NCBI GenBank assembly: GCA_018400435.1
Contig: JAGYMW010000007.1
Location: 1-44,620, forward strand
Direction: 5' to 3'
DNA from: Bacillota bacterium
Lineage (GTDB): Bacteria > Bacillota > Dethiobacteria > DTU022
DNA: 44,620 nucleotides
Under the pieces are notes generated by a model. It was not told where the DNA came from and made no database searches. It saw nothing but the letters and a program-made list of their open reading frames with translations. Below are positions 31,525-40,168 of this stretch, one piece after another (the stretch's first letter is position 1; each line of letters begins with the position of its first letter). The translations under genes and the position numbers were made by a program.

Positions 31525-32289
31525 ATGAGTGAAATTGTTAGAGCGGATAATTTATTTGTCAGACTGAGCGGTAAAAATGTTTTGAAAGAGATTAATTTTT
31601 CAGTTAGAGAAGGAGAATTGATGGGAGTGATCGGCCCGAATGGCGCTGGGAAAACAACCCTTCTGCGGGTTATTCTTGGCCTAATTCCCATTTCTCAGGG
31701 TCGTCTTGAGGTCCTGGGCAGGTTATACCCGCAACTAAAGAAAGTTCGACCGATGATTGGGTACATGCCCCAGCGTAGTTCGTATGAAAAGAACATCCCC
31801 CTTTCGGTGGCCAACGTGGTTTCTACAGGATTATTGACACCTGCTACCATGCTGCACCGCTTAACAAAAGGAAGTCTCAGGGTTAAGGAAGCTCTGCAGG
31901 CTGTGGGTATGGAAAGATTTGCCAAGCGCTATTTCCAGGAACTTTCCGGAGGTGAACAGCAGCGCATTCTGCTGGCCCGTTCACTGGTTCGGAAACCGAA
32001 GCTTCTTCTACTTGACGAACCGAATGCCGGTCTTGATTTTCCAGCTCAGCAGAAATTCACTGCCCTTCTTCAGGAGCTGCGGGAGAGGGATAAACTAACG
32101 ATCATCCTTATTTCCCACGATTTAATATCTATTGCATCCGCTGCTGATCAGCTCATTGGCATAAACTGTGTGATGCACACGCACGGCCGGCCAGGTGATT
32201 TATTAAACTGTCCGGGACTGGATGAGGTCTATCGTTGCCAGTTTGACTTGCTTAGTGGTATCGGAAGAGGAAGAAGGGATCGAAAATGA
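31525..32289 (+). CDS. znuC: metal ABC transporter ATP-binding protein (ZnuC-like)
   Basis: A 254-residue ATPase. Walker A is GPNGAGKTT (near 36), the Q-loop is YMPQRSS, the signature LSGGEQQR, Walker B LLLLDEPNAGLD and the switch ISHD. It drives uptake of the metal brought by ZnuA through ZnuB. The ATG has GGAGG about eight bases upstream (after AACCAGC). It overlaps the permease gene by four bases. Confidence 0.93.
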   Translation: MSEIVRADNLFVRLSGKNVLKEINFSVREGELMGVIGPNGAGKTTLLRVILGLIPISQGRLEVLGRLYPQLKKVRPMIGYMPQRSSYEKNIPLSVANVVSTGLLTPATMLHRLTKGSLRVKEALQAVGMERFAKRYFQELSGGEQQRILLARSLVRKPKLLLLDEPNAGLDFPAQQKFTALLQELRERDKLTIILISHDLISIASAADQLIGINCVMHTHGRPGDLLNCPGLDEVYRCQFDLLSGIGRGRRDRK

Positions 32290-33125
32290 GCGAAATGCTG
32301 AATTACGATTTCATGCAGCGGGCCTTGATTGCTGCTTTCCTGGTGGGGACCCTTTGCTCAGTACTTTCTTTTTTCGTTGTCCTGAAGCGGCTGTCCTTTC
32401 TGGGAGCGGGGATTTCTCATACTGCCCTCGGTGGGATTGCCATCGGGTTGGTTACAGAAATCGATCCTGTTCTGACGGGAAGCATTTTCTCCGTGCTGAC
32501 AGCAATGGGGGTTGGTTATGTCAGCAGGGCAGGTAAAATGAGTGCTGATACCGTGATTGGGATATTTTATGCCGCCGGGATGGCCCTGGGCATAGCTTTA
32601 ATCAGTGCTTTTGAAGGGTACTACCCCGAACTATTTTCCCTCCTTTTTGGCAATATCCTTTCGGTATCCTTCCGCGATCTCTTGTTGATGGGAATTGTCC
32701 TGTTATTGGCCCTGGCTTTTATAGTTCTTTTTTTTAAAGAACTTTTGGCAATCTGTTTTGACGAAGAAATGGCTGAAGCAGGAGGGCTGCCGGTTGGTCC
32801 ACTTTATATGGTTTTACTGGCAGTGATCGGTTTAACTGTCATAGTTTCAATTCAGCTGGTTGGCATTGTTCTGGTGGCTGCTTTAATTGTTATCCCCGGT
32901 GCTGCAGCACTCAGGATAAGCAAAAATTACCGAGGTATGCTGGCTCTTTCACTTTTTTTTGGACTGGTGGGCAGTATTGGTGGCCTTGTCCTATCGTATT
33001 TTTACCCTGTTCCGCCGGGAGCAGCGATTGTGCTTATTCTAACTCTGTTATTTATATTAACCCTGGTGTTGAATTTTTTCCTGGAGAAGAAACTCCAGAG
33101 GAGAGGCTCATTTGAGCAGAGATGA
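32286..33125 (+). CDS. znuB: metal ABC transporter permease (ZnuB-like)
   Basis: A 279-residue protein with about eight membrane spans of the ABC-3 family. Typical parts are MQRALIAAFLVGTLCSVLSFF at the start, RLSFLGAGISHTALGGIAIG with the coupling helix region, and VGIVLVAALIVIPGAAA near residue 200. It starts with ATG in the ATGA overlap with znuC, so translation is coupled. Confidence 0.92.
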   Translation: MSEMLNYDFMQRALIAAFLVGTLCSVLSFFVVLKRLSFLGAGISHTALGGIAIGLVTEIDPVLTGSIFSVLTAMGVGYVSRAGKMSADTVIGIFYAAGMALGIALISAFEGYYPELFSLLFGNILSVSFRDLLLMGIVLLLALAFIVLFFKELLAICFDEEMAEAGGLPVGPLYMVLLAVIGLTVIVSIQLVGIVLVAALIVIPGAAALRISKNYRGMLALSLFFGLVGSIGGLVLSYFYPVPPGAAIVLILTLLFILTLVLNFFLEKKLQRRGSFEQR

Positions 33126-33176
33126 AGGCATGGCTCGTCTGGACAGGCCAGGCAATAACTAGAGAAAGGATCAAAA

Positions 33177-33647
33177 ATGGCGGATACTGCCTTTGTGAAT
33201 AAAGCGAAACAGACTCTGCGGGATAATGGTTACAAGCTGACCGGGCCGCGCCTGATGATCCTTGAATTTATGCTTGAAAGTGAAAGACATTATAGCATGA
33301 AGGAAATCTGCTGTGGGCTGCAAAAGAAATTTTCCGGAATTGGTACCGCCACGGTATACCGCAACGTGAATCTTTTTCTCAAGCTGGGGATCTTCCGCAC
33401 TTCCCCGGTCAATAACAATCAATTTTATTATACAGTCAACCAGCCCGGAGATCGGCATCATCATATGATTTGTTTAAAATGCGGTACCCGTGTTGAGTTC
33501 AACAGCTGCAGTTTTGCTTTCATTGCGAAAGAAATTGAAAATAAGACGCATTTTGAAATATATGATCATACCCTTGAAGTTTACGGACTTTGTCCCGGCT
33601 GTCTGGCCAAAAAAAAAGATATTGCACGCAATAGAACGGCAGACTAA
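33177..33647 (+). CDS. Fur-family metal regulator (Zur-like)
   Basis: A 156-residue repressor. The winged helix spans residues 10-80, with GYKLTGPRLMILEFM and the recognition helix near TATVYRNVNLF. The C-terminal domain has HHH at 94-96 and two CxxC pairs, Cys99/102 and Cys139/142, which form the structural zinc site. Position at the end of the zinc uptake operon, 51 bases after znuB, makes Zur the best guess; PerR or Fur function cannot be excluded. It probably binds the inverted repeat after the znuA -10. The start ATG has AGAAAGGA upstream. Confidence 0.88.
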   Translation: MADTAFVNKAKQTLRDNGYKLTGPRLMILEFMLESERHYSMKEICCGLQKKFSGIGTATVYRNVNLFLKLGIFRTSPVNNNQFYYTVNQPGDRHHHMICLKCGTRVEFNSCSFAFIAKEIENKTHFEIYDHTLEVYGLCPGCLAKKKDIARNRTAD

Positions 33648-34597
33648 ACATGATTGCGCAGCATCAACTCGGTAGGATGTGGTTGCAGGTAAGTTTGCCG
33701 GCTGAGGTAATCAACCTTGTATTTGCGGATGTAGTGATTGATCAGGGTTAATGGAACGATAAGGGGGATTTGATGAAGGGCATAGAGGTTGATAATCTCC
33801 AGGATTTCTTTTTTTTCGTTCGTGTTGATCAATTTTTTGAAATAGCCGATTATGTGGTGAAGCACGTTGACATTCTTTTCAACTGTTGCCTTCAGGGATA
33901 GAGCTTCCATAAGATTGACCTCGTAATCGGTAAAAAGCCGGTCTGGTGAGATTGCTTTGCCGGCGGCGGTCAGTTTTCCCATTTTGGCAAGATGGTTCGT
34001 GCTGTGGGCCATAATCTGTAGCTTTTGGCGGGCATGAAAATCGATCAATTTTTTATAGTCGGGATTGGCGTTCATAAAATCTTTCCAGCGCCGGTAACAG
34101 AAGATCTTTTCAATAAAATTTTCCCGCAGCTGGGCATCATTGAGCCGGCCTTCATCTTCAACCGGTAGAAGGGGAAAAGACTTCACAAAGACCTCGGCGA
34201 AGAGGCCGCGGCCGCTTCTGAATCGGCTTTTTGAATCTTGATAAATCTTAATCCGGTAGAGACCGCAGCTGGGAGACTTGCTCTTAAAAATAAATCCGCA
34301 CAGATCCTCTTTTTTGAGTTCCCCAATTCTTGCTTTGCAAAAACGGTTCATATCATCCGTGTGATCAATATTGCTCTTCACAGTTATCATCCTGGGGGCC
34401 GCCGGATCCCCTTGCAGATTAAGTGCTTCCCGGGGAACCGGCAGTCCGCATTCCATCTCGGGACAAACATAAACGAAATCGAAGAACTGTCCCAGTGTGT
34501 CGGTTATATAAGGATTATGTTTGTGCCCTCCATCATAGCGAACGCTGTGGCCGAGCAAACACTCGCTGACGCCAACCCGTATCTTCATATTCCCCAC
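33644..34597 (-). CDS. DUF523 / DUF1722 two-domain protein
   Basis: A 317-residue protein. Residues 4-150 are DUF523: IRVGVSECLLGHSVRYDGGH, VCPEMECGLPVPRE and SKSPSCGLYR, with four conserved Cys that suggest a metal or Fe-S site. Residues 185-310 are DUF1722 (YbgA-like): ARQKLQIMAHSTNHLAKMGKL and a basic C-terminus. The domain pair is common in bacteria; a role in 2-thiouridine removal or repair has been suggested for relatives, but I treat the function as unknown. The start is a GTG with GGGAGG seven bases upstream; an ATG three codons later is possible. The 3' end overlaps fur by four bases, convergent. Confidence 0.88.
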   Translation of the reverse strand: MGNMKIRVGVSECLLGHSVRYDGGHKHNPYITDTLGQFFDFVYVCPEMECGLPVPREALNLQGDPAAPRMITVKSNIDHTDDMNRFCKARIGELKKEDLCGFIFKSKSPSCGLYRIKIYQDSKSRFRSGRGLFAEVFVKSFPLLPVEDEGRLNDAQLRENFIEKIFCYRRWKDFMNANPDYKKLIDFHARQKLQIMAHSTNHLAKMGKLTAAGKAISPDRLFTDYEVNLMEALSLKATVEKNVNVLHHIIGYFKKLINTNEKKEILEIINLYALHQIPLIVPLTLINHYIRKYKVDYLSRQTYLQPHPTELMLRNHV

Positions 34598-34942
34598 GTT
34601 TCAACCTCCCGGTTTTCTTTTCTCGGATTCAATTCGCCCGCAGCCTTTCTTAATCCTTTATCAATAGAAGATAGATAATAAAAAATTATTTTAAGGTATG
34701 GGCAAAGGATGTTACTTGCGTTATATTGAAAAAGAATATTATTATATATTATATGCAAACACGGGAATTATTTAAATGCGGGCTGTTTCATTTCAGTAAC
34801 GGGAAACTGATTCCTTTATCATTGGAATCCAGCGATTGGACAACAAACAGAAACTGCAGGAGTGTTTATGGGGAACCGGAAACACAGTTTAAATGTCTAA
34901 GTACCTGATTGACTATGAGTAAATGCCGGGGGAGTGAAAAAT
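34598..34942. other. long leader before the surface-protein cluster
   Basis: A stretch of 345 bases without a gene. A promoter-like pair, TTGCGT (34716-34721), 18 bases, TATTAT (34740-34745), reads on the plus strand and would leave a leader of about 190 bases for the lipoprotein gene. No known riboswitch or hairpin with T-run is seen in it. Confidence 0.4.
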
Positions 34943-35869
34943 ATGATGAGAATAAAGGACATGCTGTTCGTTGCAATTGCGGTGATTCTGTTGTTTATTA
35001 CAACCGGAGGATGTGGCCCCGAAGAAGCAACGCTGACTGAACAGACGATATTGTCTGAAGAAGGTGTTTTTGTCAGACAGGTAGACAGTCAATCTGTAGA
35101 GATAGAAATTGACGGTGGACCCCGGGCTTTTACTCTCGGGACAGGAGTTAGTGTGACCGGTATTGCCGACGGCGCGGAAGTTTCTTTTACTTACGTGGAA
35201 GAGGAGTGCCCTGTTCTGCTTTCAATCGAAGTAAAGGGGGCCGTTCGGGAGGATGAAGGTATCTACACGGGACAGATTGACAGCCACTCTGTGGAAATAG
35301 AGATAGATGGTCAATTCATAGCCTTAGAGTTGGCCGAAAATCTTGAAGTTGACGAAATTGACGACGGATCCAGGGTTGCTTTCAGTTATCGTGAAAGTGA
35401 TACCGGGCCGGTGCTGTTTTCAATAACCGTTCTTGAAGAACCCGTGGATAGTGAAAATGGCGAACCGGACGGCGAAGATACGGTCGAACTGGTCGGCGAA
35501 GGAATATTAAGTGGTCAGATCGATGCCCATTCGGTTGAGATAGAAATTGTCAGGCCTTTTATTCTTGGAGAAGGCGTGGATGTAACAGGTATAGAAGATG
35601 GTTCGCTGGTGGCTTTCACTTTTACTGAAAGCGGACAGAGAGCGGTGCTCGATTCAATAGAAGCAGTTGAGCAGCCGGTTGAAGGAGAAGTGATGCATGG
35701 GACCCTGATTGGGCAAATTGACAGCCAGTCAGTTGAAGTAAGGTATTTTCGTGCTTTTGCGCTTGATCAGGGGATTAGTATTGAAGAAATTGCAGACGGT
35801 TCGGAAGTTTTTTTTACCTATGTCGAAGGTTCACAGCAGCCAGTTCTTACTTCAATAAGCCAGCGGTAA
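34943..35869 (+). CDS. lipoprotein with four tandem beta-rich repeats, function unknown
   Basis: About 308 residues. The signal peptide ends in ITTGGC, a lipobox-like site, so the protein is probably tethered outside the membrane. The rest is four repeats of 60-75 residues, each opening with a Gly, then Q-[IV]-D-[SA]-[QH]-SVE, followed by F-x-L-x-x-G, [IV]-x-DG-[SA]-x-V-x-F-[TS]-[YF] and a closing VL-x-SI. Each probably forms a small beta barrel. Acidic linkers join them. No cysteine other than near the lipobox and one in repeat 1. The GTG at 34934 overlaps the GGGGGAG ribosome binding site; the ATG at 34943 is well placed. No family recognised. Confidence 0.8.
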   Translation: MMRIKDMLFVAIAVILLFITTGGCGPEEATLTEQTILSEEGVFVRQVDSQSVEIEIDGGPRAFTLGTGVSVTGIADGAEVSFTYVEEECPVLLSIEVKGAVREDEGIYTGQIDSHSVEIEIDGQFIALELAENLEVDEIDDGSRVAFSYRESDTGPVLFSITVLEEPVDSENGEPDGEDTVELVGEGILSGQIDAHSVEIEIVRPFILGEGVDVTGIEDGSLVAFTFTESGQRAVLDSIEAVEQPVEGEVMHGTLIGQIDSQSVEVRYFRAFALDQGISIEEIADGSEVFFTYVEGSQQPVLTSISQR

Positions 35870-35892
35870 AGTTTGTGGGATAAAGACCTGTG

Positions 35893-35928
35893 GCCATCTG
35901 CTCTTTTAGGCGGACAGATGGCTCTTTT
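35893..35928 (+). terminator. rho-independent terminator after the lipoprotein gene
   Basis: GCCATCTG (35893-35900) pairs with CAGATGGC (35915-35922), 14-base loop, then TCTTTTAT. Confidence 0.75.
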
Positions 35929-35958
35929 ATGGATATCGGGTTATCGTTGAACCACCTC

Positions 35959-35988
35959 TTGTCTATTACAGTTAGAACATGTTAATAT
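35959..35988 (+). promoter_or_regulatory. promoter of the beta-helix genes
   Basis: TTGTCT (35959-35964), 18 bases, TAATAT (35983-35988), 70 bases before the first beta-helix gene. Confidence 0.45.
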
Positions 35989-36057
35989 GGATGGGCAATA
36001 ATAGAAAAACTGATAGATGAATTATAGATAAGTATCATATCCGAGAGGGGTATTTAG

Positions 36058-37398
36058 ATGATCAAGTGCCAGAACTGCGGCATGAACTATGATGAAGAAG
36101 AATATGGTTTCTGTCCGTATTGCGGGCATGTTCCGGAAGAGAAACCGGATGGTGAAGAAGAAATCCTGCCTGCCGGGAAGAAATCGATGCAAGCCGGATC
36201 TGCTCCCGATAAACCCAAAAAGACGGCAAAAGGAAAGCTCAAATTTGTTCTTCTCGGTTTGATCCTGGTTATAGCAGCCGCTGCTCTCGTTTTTGCTTTC
36301 TTTCCTTTTGAAGAATCGGGAGTAACTGTTCCTGATCAGTATGCGACCATCCAGGAAGCAATCGATGCAGCGGAAGACGGGGATGAAATCGTAGTTCAGG
36401 TAGGTATTCACCGGGAGAACATTGATTTCAGGGGTAAAAATATTATTCTGAAAAGTACCGATCCCGACAATCCGGAAATTGTTGCTGAAACAATCATCGA
36501 TGGTGGTGGAAGTGGAACCGTTGTTTCATTCAGGAGCGGAGAAACCGAAGAAGCTGTTCTCAGCGGATTTACCATAACCGGGGGCAGCGGAATTTTGGTT
36601 TCAAGCGGTAGCTCTCCACGTATCGAGAATTGTACAATCGAAGATAATGAAGCTGAATACGGGGCCGGAATTGCTGTTTTTGATTCTTCTCCCTATATTT
36701 TGAATAACGAGATTTTAAACAATTCCAGTTTTTTAGGTGGAGGAATCTTTATTGAAGAATCATCACCTCTGGTTGAAGGCAATACCATTAGCCGTAATAA
36801 TGCGGAAATGGGCAGCGGGGTAGTAATCATATCAAATTCGGAGCCAAAATTGATTGACAATATAATCAGCAACAACAGGGCTACCCGCCTGGGCGGAGGT
36901 TTGGTGGTTGCACTGGGTTCGACGCCAACGATCAAAGACAACACAATCAGTGGCAATGCTGCGGAAAGAAACGGCGGCGGTCTGCTTATTGAGGAATCAG
37001 AACCGGTTATTGAAGACAACCTGATTACCCAGAATAGGGCCGCAAACGGTGGGGGAATCTTTGTTGTGAACTCCATGGAAGCAGTTCTTTTAATTACCGG
37101 CAATGATATCAACGGGAACCTTGCTTACATCGCCGGTGGGGGGCTTTACATGGAAGGATCATCGCCTACCCTTGACAGCAACACTTTCAGCGACAACATT
37201 TCGGAACATCTGGGAGGGGCAGTGGCTATTTACAACTCGACTCCGGTGTTCCTGCGAAATATATTTGAAAACAATCAGGCCGGTGACCCTGACGGAGGCG
37301 GGGCGGTCTGGGTTTCGGCAGATTCTGTCCTGGAACTGAATGACCCTGATGATAATACTTACACAATGAACTTGCCGAATGATCTATTTTCCGAATAG
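36058..37398 (+). CDS. membrane-anchored right-handed beta-helix protein with N-terminal zinc ribbon
   Basis: 446 residues. Residues 4-22, CQNCGMNYDEEEYGFCPYC, form a zinc ribbon; a lysine-rich linker and one membrane span (about 61-82) follow, so the ribbon is cytoplasmic and the rest outside. Residues 90-160 are a DUF1565-like cap, ATIQEAIDAAEDGDEIVVQ; then about eleven coils of a right-handed parallel beta-helix (160-425) repeat a pattern of P-x-[IL]-x-[DN]-N-x-[IF]-x-x-N-x-A-x-x-GGG-[IL]. The fold is that of NosD/pectate-lyase-like proteins that bind or cleave polysaccharides; no catalytic site is seen. Starts at ATG with GAGAGGGG upstream. Followed by a paralogue 46 bases on. Confidence 0.85.
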   Translation: MIKCQNCGMNYDEEEYGFCPYCGHVPEEKPDGEEEILPAGKKSMQAGSAPDKPKKTAKGKLKFVLLGLILVIAAAALVFAFFPFEESGVTVPDQYATIQEAIDAAEDGDEIVVQVGIHRENIDFRGKNIILKSTDPDNPEIVAETIIDGGGSGTVVSFRSGETEEAVLSGFTITGGSGILVSSGSSPRIENCTIEDNEAEYGAGIAVFDSSPYILNNEILNNSSFLGGGIFIEESSPLVEGNTISRNNAEMGSGVVIISNSEPKLIDNIISNNRATRLGGGLVVALGSTPTIKDNTISGNAAERNGGGLLIEESEPVIEDNLITQNRAANGGGIFVVNSMEAVLLITGNDINGNLAYIAGGGLYMEGSSPTLDSNTFSDNISEHLGGAVAIYNSTPVFLRNIFENNQAGDPDGGGAVWVSADSVLELNDPDDNTYTMNLPNDLFSE

Positions 37399-37444
37399 AG
37401 ATACCTCCTTTTTTAGCTAAACGATCTGGAAAGGAGCTTGAACA

Positions 37445-39175
37445 ATGAGTGAGGAAAAAAGAAAAACTCCCCGCAGGGGTAAAATAATTGGTTTGATAAT
37501 AGGGGTAGTAGCAGTGGTGGCAATTGCAGCGGTCACTTATCTATTTTTGTCTGATTCCAATCTGGAAGTTCCGGGGGATCACCGCACCATTCAGGATGCT
37601 ATTGAAGCGGCTGAAGACGGGGATATTATTGTTGTCGAACCTGGCGTTTATTATGAGCAGATCGACTTTCTGGGAAAAGATATCACCGTGCGCAGTACTG
37701 ACCCGGAAGATCCGGCCGTGGTTGCGGAGACGGTCATCGATGGCCGCAAGAGGGGATCTGTGGTCACTTTTCAAAATGGTGAAAGTACAGATGCTGTTTT
37801 ACAGGGTTTTACCATTACCAATGGTGTGGGGACGGAACAGGTAATTTCCCATCAATATGAGGGGAATGACTTAACCAGTGAAGGGCCCTACGGTGGGGGT
37901 ATTTTTATCAGCGAAAGCAGTTCACCGACCATTACGCAGAACGTGATCACGGGAAACGATGTTGACATGGACGGCGGTGGAATAGCCGTATTCTATGGTT
38001 CCAATCCGACCATTAGCAACAATACAATTGAAGGCAATTCTGCTTTCAATGGAGGAGGTATTTCTATTTGGGATGCCAGCCCGATCATTGAAAACAACCT
38101 CCTGCGAGAAAACAGGGCTTTAAATATGGGCGCCGGCGTAACAGTAGATTATCAGTCATCGCCGCGGATCAGCGGCAATGAGATAGAAGAAAACAGCGCT
38201 ACCAGCGGTGGAGGCATTTCCGTTTGGTACTCCGAACCCCTGTTGACGGGAAACACTGTTTTAGAAAACCATGCCATCTGGTTTGGCGGCGGGATCGTAG
38301 TTATGGACGGGACGCCTACTATTGACGGGAATGATATATCGAGGAATACGGCTGAGAATAACGGCGGAGGTATTGCTGTGGCTGAAGGTGCTGCACCGGA
38401 AATCCGCAACAACAGTATTGTTAAAAATTATACCAAGGAAAACGGTGGAGGCATTGCAGTAGTCGAGGGTAGCACGCCGACCATTAATGATAACTTTATT
38501 GCTGATAACGTGGTGCTTTACGGTGGTGGAGGGATCTTTATTAACGACTCGTCTCCGGTAATCGACGGCAATAATATCACCGGCAACCTCGTTGAACAGG
38601 ACGGTGGTGGAATTGCTGTCTTAAATGGTTCTTCTCCGACTGTTAAAAACAATATTATCGACGATAACTTGGCCGGAAGGGCTGGAGGAGGCCTTGCGAT
38701 TGGCGGGCAATCGGAAGTTGCACTCCAGCAGAATACTATCATTGGCAATACGGCAAACAGTGGAGGCGGCCTGTTTATTCAGAATGCAGTTGCCCTTGTG
38801 GTTGAGAATGATATTGCACGGAATATTGCTCAGGGCGAAGGCGGTTCGGGTGGCGGTATCATAGTCGTTCAGCAATCGACCGTTGAAATGAAGGAAAACA
38901 CATTTACCGGCAATACTGCTCAGGAATTTGGGGGAGCCCTGGTGGCTTTCGATGAATCGGTGATAATTGTGTCCGGCAATGATTTTGTTGATAATATTGC
39001 CAAGATGGGTGGCGCCTATATAGTATTTGGTGATTCGGACCTGGACATCAGTGATCCGGATGATAATACATATAGCGGCAATGTGCCGGAAGATACCGAA
39101 GGTGAAACCAAAGGAAGAACGCCGGAAGAGCATGAGGAAGAACTTGTCGAAGATCTTGAAGAAAGTGAAGAATAG
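37445..39175 (+). CDS. membrane-anchored right-handed beta-helix protein
   Basis: 576 residues, a paralogue of the preceding gene without the zinc ribbon. A short basic N-terminus is followed by a membrane span (about 16-34). The cap RTIQDAIEAAEDGDIIVVEPG and the shared sequences VAETVIDG and GFTI are close to those of the first gene. The beta-helix (about 125-545) has some sixteen coils, each with an Asn ladder and GGG-I turn. Both proteins end with the DPDDNTY motif, here followed by an acidic, Glu-rich tail of about 40 residues. Start ATG with AAAGGAGC upstream. Probably a surface adhesin or a carbohydrate-binding scaffold; not recognised further. Confidence 0.85.
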   Translation: MSEEKRKTPRRGKIIGLIIGVVAVVAIAAVTYLFLSDSNLEVPGDHRTIQDAIEAAEDGDIIVVEPGVYYEQIDFLGKDITVRSTDPEDPAVVAETVIDGRKRGSVVTFQNGESTDAVLQGFTITNGVGTEQVISHQYEGNDLTSEGPYGGGIFISESSSPTITQNVITGNDVDMDGGGIAVFYGSNPTISNNTIEGNSAFNGGGISIWDASPIIENNLLRENRALNMGAGVTVDYQSSPRISGNEIEENSATSGGGISVWYSEPLLTGNTVLENHAIWFGGGIVVMDGTPTIDGNDISRNTAENNGGGIAVAEGAAPEIRNNSIVKNYTKENGGGIAVVEGSTPTINDNFIADNVVLYGGGGIFINDSSPVIDGNNITGNLVEQDGGGIAVLNGSSPTVKNNIIDDNLAGRAGGGLAIGGQSEVALQQNTIIGNTANSGGGLFIQNAVALVVENDIARNIAQGEGGSGGGIIVVQQSTVEMKENTFTGNTAQEFGGALVAFDESVIIVSGNDFVDNIAKMGGAYIVFGDSDLDISDPDDNTYSGNVPEDTEGETKGRTPEEHEEELVEDLEESEE

Positions 39176-39208
39176 GAAAATTGTGGTTCATCAGTGGAAA
39201 GAAAAGGG

Positions 39209-39236
39209 ACAACCCGCCGGAAGGCGGGTTGTTTTA
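39209..39236 (+). terminator. rho-independent terminator of the beta-helix operon
   Basis: ACAACCCGCC (39209-39218) pairs perfectly with GGCGGGTTGT (39223-39232) over a GGAA tetraloop, followed by a short T-run. Confidence 0.85.
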
Positions 39237-39339
39237 CGGATTGAATTCGAGGGCAGGTATTATCATCTGATTCTCCTCAGAACCGGGTAAAAAAATTGCA
39301 ATCGCCTTGGAAGTTAAATAAAATATTTTCTTGTAGTTG

Positions 39340-39368
39340 TTGACGGCATAAGGGAATGATGTTATATT
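39340..39368 (+). promoter_or_regulatory. promoter of the iron (dtxR-feoAB) operon
   Basis: TTGACG (39340-39345), exactly 17 bases, TATATT (39363-39368). Transcription should start near 39375, inside the palindromic box. Confidence 0.8.
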
Positions 39369-39372
39369 AAAA

Positions 39373-39392
39373 ATGTTAGGATCACCTAACAT
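39373..39392 (+). promoter_or_regulatory. DtxR-type iron box
   Basis: ATGTTAGG (39373-39380), ATCA, CCTAACAT (39385-39392): a perfect 8-bp inverted repeat whose core TTAGG-x4-CCTAA matches DtxR/IdeR-type operators. It covers the expected start of transcription, so the DtxR-family protein encoded next would shut off the operon when iron is plentiful. Confidence 0.85.
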
Positions 39393-39455
39393 GAATGATG
39401 GACTATCGATCACTGAAAGTAAAAGACTTTATTTCCTCAAAAGGCGGTGTCGGTT

Positions 39456-39914
39456 TTGTCTGAGTTGATGCCCGTTACTTCTTCGCTTCAGGATTACCTG
39501 GAAGTTATCCTTAACCTCAGTGAAGAAAAAAAAGTAGTAAGGGTAACCGATATAGCTGATCGTCTGGATATTGCCAAGCCCAGTGTTATTCAGGCTCTTG
39601 CCCTTCTAAAGGAAAAGGGCTTGATTCGGCAGAACAGGTATGGACCTGTGGAGCTGACTGAAAAAGGGAACCATTATGCTGCACAGGTATGGCATCGGCA
39701 TAATGTTCTCTTTGGTTTCTTAACTCAGATTCTTGGAGTATCACCGCAGGCGGCAGAAGAAGATGCCTGCCTTATAGAACATGATTTGAGCAGCGAAACT
39801 TTTGAAAAATTAATTGCATTTTTAAAAGAGCAAAATATAGATGCCCATTACCAAAGAAGAAAACGTTGTGACTTAGAGGCCCAGGGGCCGGGAAATGGAG
39901 GTAGAAAAAAATGA
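39456..39914 (+). CDS. DtxR-family metal-dependent transcriptional regulator
   Basis: About 152 residues. The N-terminal winged helix has SLQDYLEVILNLSEE, VRVTDIADRLDIAKPSVIQAL as the HTH, and the wing KGLIRQNRYGPVELTEKG; the dimer domain holds HRHNVLFGFLTQILGV and the metal-site segment EEDACLIEHDLS (Glu, Cys, Glu-His). There is no SH3-like third domain, so it is MntR-sized. Upstream in frame there is a GTG at 39447, but the TTG at 39456 has AAGGCGGTG at six bases. Cotranscribed with feoA and feoB, so it is an iron regulator by context. The stop overlaps feoA. Confidence 0.9.
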   Translation: MSELMPVTSSLQDYLEVILNLSEEKKVVRVTDIADRLDIAKPSVIQALALLKEKGLIRQNRYGPVELTEKGNHYAAQVWHRHNVLFGFLTQILGVSPQAAEEDACLIEHDLSSETFEKLIAFLKEQNIDAHYQRRKRCDLEAQGPGNGGRKK

Positions 39915-40168
39915 AATTGTCACTGGTGGATATGAAACCCGGACAGAATGGGGTTATTGAGAAGGTTATGGGCGGACCCGGTTTTGCCGCTAAACTCGGG
40001 CATATCGGTCTGCACAGGGGGAAAAGAATTAAAAAATTAAGTTCTATTTTCAGGCGGGGACCTGTAACGGTTTGCATTGATAATTTCCAGGTGGCTATCG
40101 GTTACGGCAAGGCTATGCGCATCATGGTGGAGGTGGATGACGGTGAAGAAAATAGTACTGGTCGGTAA
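39911..40168 (+). CDS. feoA: ferrous iron transport protein A
   Basis: An 85-residue SH3-like protein: MKLSLVDMKPGQNGVIEKV at the start, GFAAKLGHIGLHRGKRIKKLS in the middle and a C-terminal VAIGYGKAMRIMVE strand, as in the family. It modulates FeoB in the cytoplasm. The ATG lies in an ATGA overlap with the regulator gene and has GGAGGTAG upstream; the 3' end overlaps feoB. Confidence 0.92.
   Translation: MKLSLVDMKPGQNGVIEKVMGGPGFAAKLGHIGLHRGKRIKKLSSIFRRGPVTVCIDNFQVAIGYGKAMRIMVEVDDGEENSTGR

Noticed and set aside
36600-39000. Regular repeats suggesting a CRISPR array or satellite
   Set aside because: The repeats are at protein level only (Asn and GGG turns every 22-24 residues), with DNA copies too different for CRISPR, and they lie within intact reading frames.
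38621-39133. Minus-strand frame of 170 codons
   Set aside because: Shadow of the repetitive beta-helix gene; repeats on one strand keep antisense frames open.
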